Notes under the pieces: model-generated
Database searches by the model: none
What the model was told of the DNA's origin: nothing
Seen by the model: only the letters and a program-made list of their open reading frames with translations
In this document: one piece after another, positions 25,960 through 34,696 of the stretch
How positions within the stretch are numbered: position 1 is the stretch's first letter
Layout: each line of letters opens with the position of its first letter
Program-made: the position numbers and the translations under genes
Assembly (NCBI RefSeq): GCF_036346295.1
Contig: NZ_CP107819.1
Location: 4,030,001 to 4,094,000 of the forward strand
Direction: 5' to 3'
Length of the DNA: 64,000 nucleotides
Origin: Streptomyces sp. NBC_00536
GTDB lineage: Bacteria; Actinomycetota; Actinomycetes; Streptomycetales; Streptomycetaceae

Positions 25960-27777
25960 TTAGCGCGCGGCGTCCGGGTGGACGGCCTCGGCGACCGGCT
26001 TGGCCTCCGCCGGCTTCGTCTCCACCGGCTTGCGCAGCGCGATGTTCAGCTCGCGCAGGCGGGACTCCTCCAGCACCGTCGGCGCGCCCATCATCAGGTC
26101 CTGGGCGTTGCCGTTCAGCGGGAAGGCGATGGTCTCGCGGATGTTCGGCTCGTCGGCCAGCAGCATCACGATGCGGTCGACGCCCGGGGCGATGCCACCG
26201 TGCGGCGGGGCGCCCAGGCGGAACGCCCGCAGCATGCCCGCGAACTCGCGCTCGACGGTCTCGGCCTCGTAGCCCGCGATCGCGAAGGCCTTGAGCATCA
26301 GCTCGGGCTCGTGGTTGCGGATGGCGCCGGAGGACAGCTCGATGCCGTTGCAGACGATGTCGTACTGCCAGGCCAGGATGTCGAGCGGGTCCTTCTCCTC
26401 CAGGTCCTTCATGCCGCCCTGCGGCATGGAGAACGGGTTGTGGGAGAAGTCGATCCGGCCGGTCTCCTCGTCCTTCTCGTACATCGGGAAGTCGACGATC
26501 CAGCAGAAGCGGAAGACGTCCTCTTCGAACTGGCCCGCGCGCTTGGCGGCCTCGACGCGGACGCCCGACATGATCTTGGAGACCTCGTCGAACTCGCCGG
26601 CGCCGAAGAACACCGCGTGGCCGGCCGCGAGGCCGAGCCGCTCGGTGAGGACCTTGACGTTCTCCTCGGTGAGGAACTTGGCGATCGGGCCGGTCAGGCC
26701 GCCGTCCTCGCCGACGCGGACCCAGGCCAGGCCCTTGGCGCCGAGCGAGATCGCGTACTCGCCGAGGCCGTCGAAGAACTTGCGCGACTGCGCGGCGGTG
26801 TCCGGGACGGCCAGCGCGCGCACGTGCTTGCCCGCGAACGCCTTGAACTCGGAGGCCTCGAAGACGTCGGTGATGTCGACGAGTTCGAGCTTCGTGCGCA
26901 GGTCGGGCTTGTCGTTGCCGTACTTGACCATCGACTCGCGGAACGGGATCCGCGGGAACGGCGAGGTGACCGGGCGGCCCTTGCCGAACTCGGTGAAGAT
27001 CTCCGTCATCAGCTTCTCGATGGGCTGGAAGACGTCTTCCTGCTCCACGAACGACATCTCGACGTCGAGCTGGTAGAACTCGCCCGGCGAACGGTCGGCG
27101 CGGGCGTCCTCGTCGCGGAAGCACGGCGCGATCTGGAAGTACCGGTCGAAGCCGGAGATCATCAGCAGCTGCTTGAACTGCTGCGGCGCCTGCGGCAGGG
27201 CGTAGAACTTGCCCGGGTTCAGGCGGGACGGCACCACGAAGTCACGGGCGCCCTCGGGGGAGGTCGCGGTGAGGATCGGGGTCGCCATCTCGTTGAAGCC
27301 GAGGTTCACCATCTTGGAGCGGATGGAGGCGATGACGGCGGAGCGCAGCATGATGTTGCGGTGCATGCGCTCGCGGCGCAGGTCGAGGAAGCGGTACTCC
27401 AGGCGCCGCTCCTCGTTCACCCCGTCGTCGGTGTTGATGGTGAAGGGCAGCGGGGCCGCGCCGCCGAGCAGCTCGACGTCGGTGACCTCGATCTCGATGT
27501 CACCGGTGCCCAGCTCGGGGTTGCGGTTGTCCTCGCCGCGGGAGACGACCTTGCCGTCGATGCGGACGACCGACTCCTTGGAGATGCTGGAGAGCACCTC
27601 GTTCGCTGCGGTGCCCGGGCGGACGACGAGCTGGACCAGACCGTAGTGGTCACGCAGATCGATGAAGAGGATGCCGCCCAGGTCACGACGATTGTGCACC
27701 CAGCCGCTCAGTCGGACGTCGGCGCCGACGTCAGAGTTGCGCAGCTCGCCGCAGCTGTGGGACCTGTACCGATGCAT
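25960..27777 (-). CDS. aspS: Aspartyl-tRNA synthetase
   Basis: 605 residues, bacterial-type AspRS. N-terminal OB-fold anticodon domain (VRLSGWVHNRRDLGGILFID), class II catalytic core with motif 2 (FRDEDARADRSPGEFYQLD) and motif 3 (GIAPGVDRIVMLL), and the bacterial GAD insertion between them (about 310-425). It charges tRNA-Asp; whether it also charges tRNA-Asn cannot be decided here. The C-terminal 25 residues (KPVETKPAEAKPVAEAVHP) are a lineage-specific tail. It is divergent from a PP2C gene with 136 bp between starts. Confidence 0.97.
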   Translation of the reverse strand: MHRYRSHSCGELRNSDVGADVRLSGWVHNRRDLGGILFIDLRDHYGLVQLVVRPGTAANEVLSSISKESVVRIDGKVVSRGEDNRNPELGTGDIEIEVTDVELLGGAAPLPFTINTDDGVNEERRLEYRFLDLRRERMHRNIMLRSAVIASIRSKMVNLGFNEMATPILTATSPEGARDFVVPSRLNPGKFYALPQAPQQFKQLLMISGFDRYFQIAPCFRDEDARADRSPGEFYQLDVEMSFVEQEDVFQPIEKLMTEIFTEFGKGRPVTSPFPRIPFRESMVKYGNDKPDLRTKLELVDITDVFEASEFKAFAGKHVRALAVPDTAAQSRKFFDGLGEYAISLGAKGLAWVRVGEDGGLTGPIAKFLTEENVKVLTERLGLAAGHAVFFGAGEFDEVSKIMSGVRVEAAKRAGQFEEDVFRFCWIVDFPMYEKDEETGRIDFSHNPFSMPQGGMKDLEEKDPLDILAWQYDIVCNGIELSSGAIRNHEPELMLKAFAIAGYEAETVEREFAGMLRAFRLGAPPHGGIAPGVDRIVMLLADEPNIRETIAFPLNGNAQDLMMGAPTVLEESRLRELNIALRKPVETKPAEAKPVAEAVHPDAAR

Positions 27778-27913
27778 CGTTCATCCAGTTCTTCGCGATA
27801 GCAGGGTGGTAATCAACCCTGCCAAGGTTACCGTCAGGCCGGGCTGCGGCCGGGCGCGCCCGTGGGCGCACTTGAACGGGCATCCCGCGTGCATGACCTG
27901 TAAAGATGACTAA

Positions 27914-30067
27914 ATGCGCACCGAGGACGTCCTGGCGGCGATCGCCACCGGTCTGTGGCGCTGGGACAACGCCTCCGGAACGGTCACCCTCGACGGTGAA
28001 GCCGCCCGGCTCCTCGGCCTGCCCGCCGAGCCCGTCACCCTGCCCGAAGTCTCCGTCCGGTCCCGGTTCCACCCGGTGGACTGGAACGAGATCAACGGCA
28101 TCGTCAACCTCGCCGTCGCCGAGGGCACCCTCGCCGAGGCCCGGCTGCGGATCATGGACGTGGACGGGCGGGTCATGCGGACCGTGCGCAGCCGCTCCAA
28201 ACCGGTGGCGAACGTCTCGGCGGACGGCCGGACCGACTACGAGCTGATCGGCACGATCCAGGAGATAGCCGAGCCGCAGCCGGGCACCACAGCCGTGCAC
28301 ACCCCCATCACCGGCGACTGGCGGCGCTCCCGCGAGGCGTTCCTGCTGGACGCGGGCCGGGCACTGGCGGAGGCCCGGTCCACGGCCGAGGTGCTGCGGG
28401 TGGCGGCCTCGCTGTCGATGCCCGGGTTCAGCCCGGACGGGCTGGCCGTCTTCGGGATGGCCGGGGACCGGCTGTCGATCATCGGGCACCACGGGCACGA
28501 CGCCGGGGACGAGACCCCCTTCGCGGACATGCGGATGGACACCGACTATCCGGCCGCGGAGGTCGTCCGTACCGGCCGGGCGATCTACCTCCCCACCCCG
28601 GAGGACTACAAACGGCGCTTTCCGGCCACCTGGCCGCTCGCCCAGCGCTTCGGCCGCACCTCCTGGGCCTTCCTCCCGCTGATCGTCGCCGGGCGCACCA
28701 TGGGCGCCTGGATGGCCGCCTTCAAGCACCCGGTGTCCTTCTCCCCCGACGAGCGCTCGGTGCTCACCACGGTGGCGCGGATGCTCGCGCAGGCGCTCCA
28801 GCGCGCCGGGGTGGCCGAATCCGAGCGGGAACTCACCACCGGCCTCCAGCGGTCGATGATGCCGCAGCTCGGCCCGGAGATCCCGGGCATGACCATCGCC
28901 GCCCGCTACGTCCCGACCGGCGGCGGCCTCCAGGTCGGCGGCGACTGGTACGACATGATCCCGCTGCCGTCGGGCCGGTTCGCCCTGGTCATCGGGGACG
29001 TCCAGGGCCACGACGTGCGCGCCGCGGGCCTGATGGGCCAGCTGCGGATCGCCGTACGGGCCTACGCGTCCGAGGGGCACCGCCCGGACGCCGTGCTCTC
29101 CCGGGCCTCCCGCTTCCTCGCCGGGATCACCGATTCCTACGAGGAGGGGGACCACCTCAGCCCGCGCTTCGCGACCTGCCTGTACGTCGAGTGCGACCCG
29201 GAGACGGGCCTGCTGGAGATCGCCCGGGCGGGCCACCCCGACCCGGCGGTCCGGATGACCGACGGCACGGTGCTGATGCGCCCGACGGCGGGCGGGCTGC
29301 CGCTCGGGATCGTCGCCGACACCGACTATCCGACGACCCGGTTCACCCTGGAGCCCGGCGAGACGATGATGCTGTGCACGGACGGCCTGATCGAGACCGG
29401 CGGGCACGACCTGGACACCGGCTGGGCGCGGCTGCGCGCGATCCTGGAGTCCGACACGCACACGGCGGCGCACGAGGGCGAGAGCCTGGAGAAGCTCGCC
29501 GACCTGCTGGTCTCCGCCGTCCACGGACCGTCCTCGCACCACACCACCGGCCCGCTCGCCGACCGCCGCGAGGACGACATCGCCGTGGTGCTGCTGTGCC
29601 GCGAGGGCCCCGGCTGCGGCTGCGGCACCCCGCTCACGCACACGCCCCGCCCCGTCCGCCGCACGATGCTGACCGTGGCCCAGGCGGAGCCGCACCGCAT
29701 CGCGGGCGCCCGTCAGCAGATCCGCGAGCTGCTGCACGACTGGTCGGACGAGGACCAGCTGGACTCGGCGGTGCTGATGGTCTCCGAGATGGTCACCAAC
29801 GTCCTGATGCACACGGACGGCGACGCGCTGCTCATGGCCGAGGCCATCGGCGAACTCGGCGAACGGCGCCTGCGGATCGAGGTCGCCGACTCCAGCGACG
29901 AGCCCCCGCACAAACGCCACCCCGGCGAAATGGCCTCCAGCGGCCGGGGCGTGCTGCTGATGGAGATGCTGGCGGACACCTGGGGCGTGGACCCGCGCGG
30001 CGAGGGCAAGTCGATCTGGTTCGAACTGAACGAACAGGCGAAACCGGATTCCCTGCCGGGCCTCTGA
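27914..30067 (+). CDS. PAS-GAF-PP2C-HATPase regulatory phosphatase
   Basis: 717 residues. Order: PAS-like sensor (about 1-115), GAF (about 145-300), PP2C/SpoIIE phosphatase (about 315-560) with GGDWYDMIPL, VIGDVQGHD, CTDGLIETGG and REDDIAVV, then a GHKL ATPase of the RsbW class (about 590-710) with MVSEMVTNVLMH and SSGRGVLLMEML. A phosphatase and a kinase-type domain in one chain lets a single protein set STAS-factor phosphorylation. The short linker GPGCGCGTPLTH between them has two Cys. No RBS is seen before the ATG; a leaderless transcript is possible. Target unknown. Confidence 0.92.
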   Translation: MRTEDVLAAIATGLWRWDNASGTVTLDGEAARLLGLPAEPVTLPEVSVRSRFHPVDWNEINGIVNLAVAEGTLAEARLRIMDVDGRVMRTVRSRSKPVANVSADGRTDYELIGTIQEIAEPQPGTTAVHTPITGDWRRSREAFLLDAGRALAEARSTAEVLRVAASLSMPGFSPDGLAVFGMAGDRLSIIGHHGHDAGDETPFADMRMDTDYPAAEVVRTGRAIYLPTPEDYKRRFPATWPLAQRFGRTSWAFLPLIVAGRTMGAWMAAFKHPVSFSPDERSVLTTVARMLAQALQRAGVAESERELTTGLQRSMMPQLGPEIPGMTIAARYVPTGGGLQVGGDWYDMIPLPSGRFALVIGDVQGHDVRAAGLMGQLRIAVRAYASEGHRPDAVLSRASRFLAGITDSYEEGDHLSPRFATCLYVECDPETGLLEIARAGHPDPAVRMTDGTVLMRPTAGGLPLGIVADTDYPTTRFTLEPGETMMLCTDGLIETGGHDLDTGWARLRAILESDTHTAAHEGESLEKLADLLVSAVHGPSSHHTTGPLADRREDDIAVVLLCREGPGCGCGTPLTHTPRPVRRTMLTVAQAEPHRIAGARQQIRELLHDWSDEDQLDSAVLMVSEMVTNVLMHTDGDALLMAEAIGELGERRLRIEVADSSDEPPHKRHPGEMASSGRGVLLMEMLADTWGVDPRGEGKSIWFELNEQAKPDSLPGL

Positions 30068-30089
30068 GCCCCGGCAGGGCACATTTCAG

Positions 30090-30150
30090 CCCCGCCGGCG
30101 TTTGAGGCGCCCCCGGAGGGCGGGGTCCGGGGCGGAGCCCCGGGAGGCGG
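30090..30150. repeat. Dispersed intergenic element with core GCCGGCGTTTGAGGCG
   Basis: CAGCCCCGCCGGCGTTTGAGG followed by GCGCCCCCGGAGGGCGGGG, then a further GC-rich segment with GGGGCGGAGCCCCGG, in the 108-bp gap between the phosphatase and permease genes. The same core occurs at 45.4, 50.7-50.9 and 53.1 kb. Confidence 0.85.
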
Positions 30151-30175
30151 CCCCCAGCGGCCTACGCTGGGCAGG

Positions 30176-31258
30176 GTGATCAGCTCCCTCCTCCCCGAGC
30201 CCGCCAGGCGGCTAGCCGCTTGGTGCACCCTCACCCTCCTCGTATCCGGCGTCGTGGCCGTCTTCCTCTGGCTCTGCGACGTCTTCCAGACCGCCGTGAC
30301 CCCCGTCCTGCTGGCCCTCCTCGGCACCGCCCTGCTGCGCCCGCTGCACCACCGCCTGGTCCGGATGAAGGTGAACCGGTCGCTGGCCGCGGCCCTGACC
30401 TGCCTCGCCATCGTCGCGGTGGTCGGCGGGGCCTCGTACGTAGTGGTCGCCGCGATCGTCGACACCGGCGACCAGATCGTCGGGGCCCTGCGCCGCGCGG
30501 GCGAGGGCCTCTCCGAGCACTTCGGGGCGGCCGGGACCTCCCTCACCGACCTCGCGAAGAACGCCAAGGAGCTGCTGGCCCGCTTCGGCGGTACGGCCGC
30601 CTCCGGGGTGATCACCGGCATCAGCGTGGTCGGCGAGGTCTTCGCCACCGCGATCCTGGCCCTGCTGCTGGTCTTCTTCTTCCTCCGCGACTCCCACCGC
30701 GCGGCGGAAGGGCTGCGCTCGCTCGCGCCGCGCTCCGCCGGTGACACGGTGGAGGCGATGGCCCGCCGCGCGTTCCAGGCGGTCGAGGGCTTCATGCGCG
30801 GGACCACGGTGATCGCCCTGATCGACGCCGTCTGCATCACCATCGGCCTGCTGGTGCTCCGGGTGCCGGGCGCGGTGGGGCTGGGCGCGCTGGTCTTCGT
30901 CGGCGCGTACGTCCCGTACCTCGGCGCGTTCTTCTCCGGCGCGGTGGCGGTCCTGGTCGCCTTCGCGGACCGGGGCTGGGTGATCGGGCTGTGGACGCTG
31001 GGCGTGGTGCTCGCCGTACAGGTGCTGGAGGGCAATGTGCTCCAGCCGATGATCCAGAGCCGTACCGTCCAGATGCATCCGGCGGTGGTGCTGCTGGCGA
31101 TCACGGCGGGCGCGAGCGTGGCCGGGGTCCTGGGCATGCTGCTGGCCGTACCGCTGGCGGCGGCCGCCTTCGGGGTGCTGTCGGAACTGCGGACCCGGTA
31201 CACGGCCGAGGCGCCGCTTCCCGAGGCGCCGCTCCCCGGACCAGAGGCCTCCGCATAG
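30176..31258 (+). CDS. AI-2E family transporter (PerM/TqsA-like permease)
   Basis: 360 residues with about seven hydrophobic segments. The C-terminal half has the family pattern: GFMRGTTVIALIDAVCITIG, VFVGAYVPYLGAFFSGAVAV and the loop LEGNVLQPMIQSRTVQMHP, which is diagnostic of AI-2E/PerM permeases. Substrate unknown. The GTG start has only a weak GCAGG upstream. The tail APLPEAPLPGPEAS is unconserved. Confidence 0.9.
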   Translation: MISSLLPEPARRLAAWCTLTLLVSGVVAVFLWLCDVFQTAVTPVLLALLGTALLRPLHHRLVRMKVNRSLAAALTCLAIVAVVGGASYVVVAAIVDTGDQIVGALRRAGEGLSEHFGAAGTSLTDLAKNAKELLARFGGTAASGVITGISVVGEVFATAILALLLVFFFLRDSHRAAEGLRSLAPRSAGDTVEAMARRAFQAVEGFMRGTTVIALIDAVCITIGLLVLRVPGAVGLGALVFVGAYVPYLGAFFSGAVAVLVAFADRGWVIGLWTLGVVLAVQVLEGNVLQPMIQSRTVQMHPAVVLLAITAGASVAGVLGMLLAVPLAAAAFGVLSELRTRYTAEAPLPEAPLPGPEASA

Positions 31259-31259
31259 C

Positions 31260-31289
31260 CCGAAGGGCTCCCCGCGGGGAGCCCTTCGG
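31260..31289. terminator. Bidirectional terminator between permease and pirin genes
   Basis: 14-bp perfect inverted repeat CCGAAGGGCTCCCC / GGGGAGCCCTTCGG with a 2-nt loop, between converging stops at 31258 and 31313. Confidence 0.88.
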
Positions 31290-31312
31290 TCGCGCTGGAC
31301 GAAGGCGGCAGG

Positions 31313-32308
31313 TCAGTCGTCCGCCTGTCCGGCGCCGCGGTGGCCCAGACCCGTCCGCGCGGTGGTGGGGATGCGCCCCAGCCGTCCCGCCTGGAAGTCG
31401 TCGAAGGCCTGCTGCAGCTCGTGCTGGCTGTTCATCACGAACGGCCCGTAGTGCGCCATCGGCTCCCGGATCGGCTGCCCGCCGAGGAGTACGACCTCCA
31501 GGTCGGGGGCGTTGGAGTCCTGGGCCTCGTCCGCCCGGACCGTGAGCGAGCCGCCCTCGCCGAAGACGACCGTCTGCCCGGTGTGCACCGGGCGGCGGTC
31601 CGTGCCGACGCTGCCGCGCCCGGCCATGACGTAGGCGAGGGCGTTGAAGTCCGCGCGCCACGGGAGGGTGACCTGCGCGCCCGGGGTGATGGTCGCGTGG
31701 ATCATCGTGATGGGGGTGTGGGTGATGCCGGGGCCCTGGTGACCATCCAGCTCACCGGCGATGACGCGCAGCAGCGCGCCGCCGTCGGGGGTGGAGAGCA
31801 GCTGGACCTGGCCGCCGCCGATGTCCTGGTAGCGCGGGGGCATCATCTTGTCGGAGGCCGGGAGGTTGACCCACAGCTGGAGGCCGTGGAACAGCCCGCC
31901 GGACAGGACGAGGGACTCCGGCGGGGCCTCGATGTGCAGGAGGCCCGAGCCGGCGGTCATCCACTGGGTGTCGCCGCCGTTGATGACTCCGCCGCCGCCG
32001 TTGCTGTCCTGGTGGACGAAGGTTCCGTCGATCAGGTAGGTGACGGTCTCGAAGCCGCGGTGGGGGTGCCAGGGGGTGCCCTTGGGCTCGCCCGGCGCGT
32101 ACTCCACCTCGCCCATCTGGTCCATCATGATGAACGGGTCGAGGTACTGGTAGTTGATCCCGGCGAACGCGCGGCGCACCGGGAATCCCTCGCCCTCGAA
32201 ACCACCGGGAGCGGTCGTGACGGCCAGCACCTTGCGGGCGGTCGTCTCCTGGTCGGGCTCGGCGACGCGGGGGAGCGTCAGCGGGTTCTCCACAGTCACA
32301 GCAGGCAT
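31313..32308 (-). CDS. Pirin family protein
   Basis: 331 residues, bicupin pirin. The N-terminal cupin contains the metal-binding pattern HPHRGFETVTYLIDG, then the second His and Glu (TAGSGLLHIEAPPE), and the linker segment GLQLWVNLPASDKMMPP is the pirin signature. The C-terminal cupin runs about 195-290. Some bacterial pirins act as quercetin dioxygenases or bind metabolic enzymes; the role here is unknown. ATG with AGGAGG upstream. A palindromic operator lies 23 bp before the start. Confidence 0.93.
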   Translation of the reverse strand: MPAVTVENPLTLPRVAEPDQETTARKVLAVTTAPGGFEGEGFPVRRAFAGINYQYLDPFIMMDQMGEVEYAPGEPKGTPWHPHRGFETVTYLIDGTFVHQDSNGGGGVINGGDTQWMTAGSGLLHIEAPPESLVLSGGLFHGLQLWVNLPASDKMMPPRYQDIGGGQVQLLSTPDGGALLRVIAGELDGHQGPGITHTPITMIHATITPGAQVTLPWRADFNALAYVMAGRGSVGTDRRPVHTGQTVVFGEGGSLTVRADEAQDSNAPDLEVVLLGGQPIREPMAHYGPFVMNSQHELQQAFDDFQAGRLGRIPTTARTGLGHRGAGQADD

Positions 32309-32330
32309 GGTCGGGACCTCCTTCTGGCGT

Positions 32331-32349
32331 CGAGTTTAGTTGAAACTCG
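32331..32349. promoter_or_regulatory. Palindromic operator upstream of the pirin gene
   Basis: CGAGTTT-N5-AAACTCG (32331-32349), with TTAGTTGAAAC at its centre, lies 23-41 bp ahead of the ATG. The AGTTTAGTTGAAACT type is seen at MarR-family operators. No MarR gene is in the window. Confidence 0.5.
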
Positions 32350-32404
32350 AACTTTCCGCCATGCCTGACAGAACAGAGGGGGCGCCGGGATCATTCCCCC
32401 GGGT

Positions 32405-32428
32405 CCCGTGACCACCTCGCGTCACGGG
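32405..32428. terminator. Hairpin overlapping the stop of the AT-richer gene
   Basis: CCCGTGAC (32405-32412) pairs with GTCACGGG (32421-32428) over an 8-nt loop. The right arm contains the TGA of the minus-strand gene. Confidence 0.55.
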
Positions 32429-33855
32429 CTCGGCTGGCTCGGGGTCTGCTCCGGGGTCGCGACACCCTTCGCGGAGCGGGCCTTCTCCAGGAGCCCCTTG
32501 AAGGGGGTCCAATCCGTGGAGCCACGCACCTCCGAGAAGCCGTACCGGTCAAGGATCGGTTTGCTGAAATCAAGACGTACAGGATCGAAGACGATCGTGT
32601 CACCCGGCGGCGATACGGCCACATCTATACGCGACCAATTACCTGGCATCCGCCACGCTGTAATGCGCTGCCGACCTCGGGTTATATTGAGGATCTCACT
32701 ACTGTTCGAGATGCCGGACTCATTTACATATGATGCCGCATCCGGCACTGCGGCAGCCCGTTTTCCTGCCTTCTTGAACTCCTCGACCGTCACGCGGCTT
32801 TTCCCGAACTCAGGAGGCAGTGTCATTCTGTCTTTCCTGATCACGTACACCTCGGCCTGAGCCCCGATCACCTCATAATCGACCTTGCCGGGATCCTTGA
32901 TCTCGACAACCACGTCCTGTGCGATTTCCTCCCCTGGATTCAGCTCGCGACCCGCCGGTGTGACGAACTCGCCATCGTGGATCAATTTGTAGGCAAATCC
33001 ATCCTTGGCAATATTGTTCGCGGGCCCGCCGTGGATCCAGTAGATGCTGCCGAGGACGTAGACCGGAATTTTGCCGTCATTCTTCACGTACACATGGACT
33101 GCCACCTCCATCGCCGCCCGCGCGTTGTCCATGCTCGCCTCTTTGAACTCGGCCCCAGTCACGATCAGCGGGGCCGTCACATAGGGAACATAAATCTGTG
33201 AATATGCCAGGTTGACTCCGGCGAGAAGGGTGGGAATGATCGCCCCGATCACGATGTGCCGGGGATTGGGGAAACCCTTCCATACCCGCGACCTGATGAG
33301 GTGGATCCCCGCCACTACAGACCCGGCGAGGAAGGATATCCCAATCGTGGACCAGCCGTTGAAACGCTCACCCCTCCGCAGAAGGAGAAGTGAGGAGCTG
33401 GCGAGAAAAACGATCAGAACTCCGGCCAGAACGGCCAACCCCGAATAGCGACTTTTACGCTTGTGCCAATAATCGAGAGTTGCCGCTGCGGCAATCAATG
33501 CCACCAGGGCCGCAGCCAGCACGGTATATCCTGCGAGTCGCTCGCCGAAGGTCAGGGCGTTACCGCCGTCCGCCCAGCCGACCCTGAAAAGCAAGCATGC
33601 GGTCAAGAGAAAGCCGATGAACATGATGCTGCCGACTGTTCTCCGCTGCACTGCTCGATCCGGCCAGACGGTGCTGTCCCCGCCGATCCAATGGACGGGC
33701 TGCCCGAATTCCATCCCGGCATGTCGCAGGAATCTCTGGAGCTCTCCGGGGGACCGCACCTTGCCCGCGGGCTTGTGATCGATCGTGACTTTCCGCCAGC
33801 CAAGGCCATCAGGCGGCCCTACGGTTACCTCGGTTCCCTCGGGCGCGTTCGCCAT
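32422..33855 (-). CDS. Multi-span membrane protein with external domain, unknown; AT-richer than neighbours
   Basis: 477 residues. A soluble start with a small basic module (GLGWRKVTIDHKPAGKVRSP, about 17-50) is followed by five predicted helices (about 82-225) and an external C-terminal beta-rich region (about 235-440; VAVHVYVKNDGKIPVYVLGS). No family recognised. Codon use differs from the surroundings: A/T third positions and rare codons such as ATA appear, and the DNA is visibly AT-richer, which suggests acquisition. The ATG at 33855 lies inside the left arm of a perfect 25-bp inverted repeat; a GTG at 33876 is an alternative start. Confidence 0.72.
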   Translation of the reverse strand: MANAPEGTEVTVGPPDGLGWRKVTIDHKPAGKVRSPGELQRFLRHAGMEFGQPVHWIGGDSTVWPDRAVQRRTVGSIMFIGFLLTACLLFRVGWADGGNALTFGERLAGYTVLAAALVALIAAAATLDYWHKRKSRYSGLAVLAGVLIVFLASSSLLLLRRGERFNGWSTIGISFLAGSVVAGIHLIRSRVWKGFPNPRHIVIGAIIPTLLAGVNLAYSQIYVPYVTAPLIVTGAEFKEASMDNARAAMEVAVHVYVKNDGKIPVYVLGSIYWIHGGPANNIAKDGFAYKLIHDGEFVTPAGRELNPGEEIAQDVVVEIKDPGKVDYEVIGAQAEVYVIRKDRMTLPPEFGKSRVTVEEFKKAGKRAAAVPDAASYVNESGISNSSEILNITRGRQRITAWRMPGNWSRIDVAVSPPGDTIVFDPVRLDFSKPILDRYGFSEVRGSTDWTPFKGLLEKARSAKGVATPEQTPSQPSP

Positions 33856-33938
33856 GACACCAGCTTCGCCCCGCACCGCGGGAGGCGCCCCTGGAACGGG
33901 GTGCGCTCGACGTGGTGCGGGGCGAAGCTGGTGTCATG
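33853..33938. repeat. Perfect 25-bp inverted repeat over the start of the AT-richer gene
   Basis: 33853-33877 and 33914-33938 are exact reverse complements (CATGACACCAGC... / ...GCTGGTGTCATG) separated by 36 bp. The left arm contains the ATG of the minus-strand membrane protein; the right arm ends 35 bp before the ATG of a plus-strand secreted protein. The arms could fold in a transcript of either gene. Confidence 0.93.
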
Positions 33939-33973
33939 ACGAGTTGGTGTCGCTGATCCTCACAGGAGTTCCC

Positions 33974-34171
33974 ATGCGTACACGGCTTCTCGGCTTCATC
34001 GCCTCCGTGGTTCTGGCTGTTCTCGGCGCCATGGGGGCCCCTGCACAGGCTGCTGCACCTGCCGTCACCGGGCCGGATTGTGTGGCCGGCGGAGGCACGC
34101 TGCAGTACGACTCCGTCGCCCCCGCATGGGTCTGCGTAGGTGGCACACACAACCACAAAACGATTACCTGA
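33974..34171 (+). CDS. Small secreted protein, 65 residues
   Basis: A clear Sec signal peptide (MRTRLLGFIASVVLAVLGAM, then GAPAQA cleavage) leaves a mature peptide of about 39 residues with two Cys (DCVAGG and VCVGG) that could form one disulfide. ACAGGAG lies 6 bp before the ATG. No family recognised. It converges on another small secreted protein. Confidence 0.72.
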   Translation: MRTRLLGFIASVVLAVLGAMGAPAQAAAPAVTGPDCVAGGGTLQYDSVAPAWVCVGGTHNHKTIT

Positions 34172-34194
34172 AACCGGCGTTGGCACTCACCGGC

Positions 34195-34584
34195 TCAGCA
34201 GTGGCGCATGCCGTACGCGCCCGGGTTGGCGTCGAAGGAAGACGACGTTGAGACCACGGAGGCCGGAACCATCCCGAAGTTCGAGTTCACGTCGCCGTAC
34301 GCGCCGTACCAGGTGTTGTTGCCCCCGTCGTGGTAATCGCCCTTCGTCCAGCATTCGAAGGTGCTCGGGTTGCTGGTGAGCGTGTTCGCCCACGGAGCGT
34401 TGAAGCTCGCCCACCGGAACATGTCGACGTACGGCGTGTTCCCACAGGAGAGCCTGCCCCCGCTGATCACCTTGCACTCGGTGGCCGCCTCCGCCGGTGC
34501 CGCCGCCAGGACCCCCGTACCCAGCGCCAGCACGCTCGTCGCGACGAGTGCCACTGCCTTGCCACGGATCGACGTACGCGTCAT
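34195..34584 (-). CDS. Small secreted SH3-like protein
   Basis: 129 residues with a Sec signal (VALVATSVLALGTGVLAAAP, cleavage after AEA). The mature region has four Cys (TECK, LSCG, FECW and the terminal RHC) and the segment FECWTKGDYHDGGNNTWYGA, which resembles the SH3b-like domains of small Streptomyces extracellular proteins. Probably binds cell wall or acts at the surface; this is inference. AGGCAGGA precedes the ATG. Confidence 0.75.
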   Translation of the reverse strand: MTRTSIRGKAVALVATSVLALGTGVLAAAPAEAATECKVISGGRLSCGNTPYVDMFRWASFNAPWANTLTSNPSTFECWTKGDYHDGGNNTWYGAYGDVNSNFGMVPASVVSTSSSFDANPGAYGMRHC

Positions 34585-34696
34585 TCCTGCCTCCTCGGCT
34601 GTGGCGGGGGGTCCCCCGTGGATCCCCCCGCTGCGCCGATACTCCGCCGCGTCCGGGCCCGGGCGCGATGGTTTCGGTCCCCGCCGAAATGTGGGT

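Noticed and set aside
25948..27801. 617-codon plus-strand frame opposite aspS
   Set aside because: Pure antisense shadow of aspS, whose class II synthetase motifs are complete.
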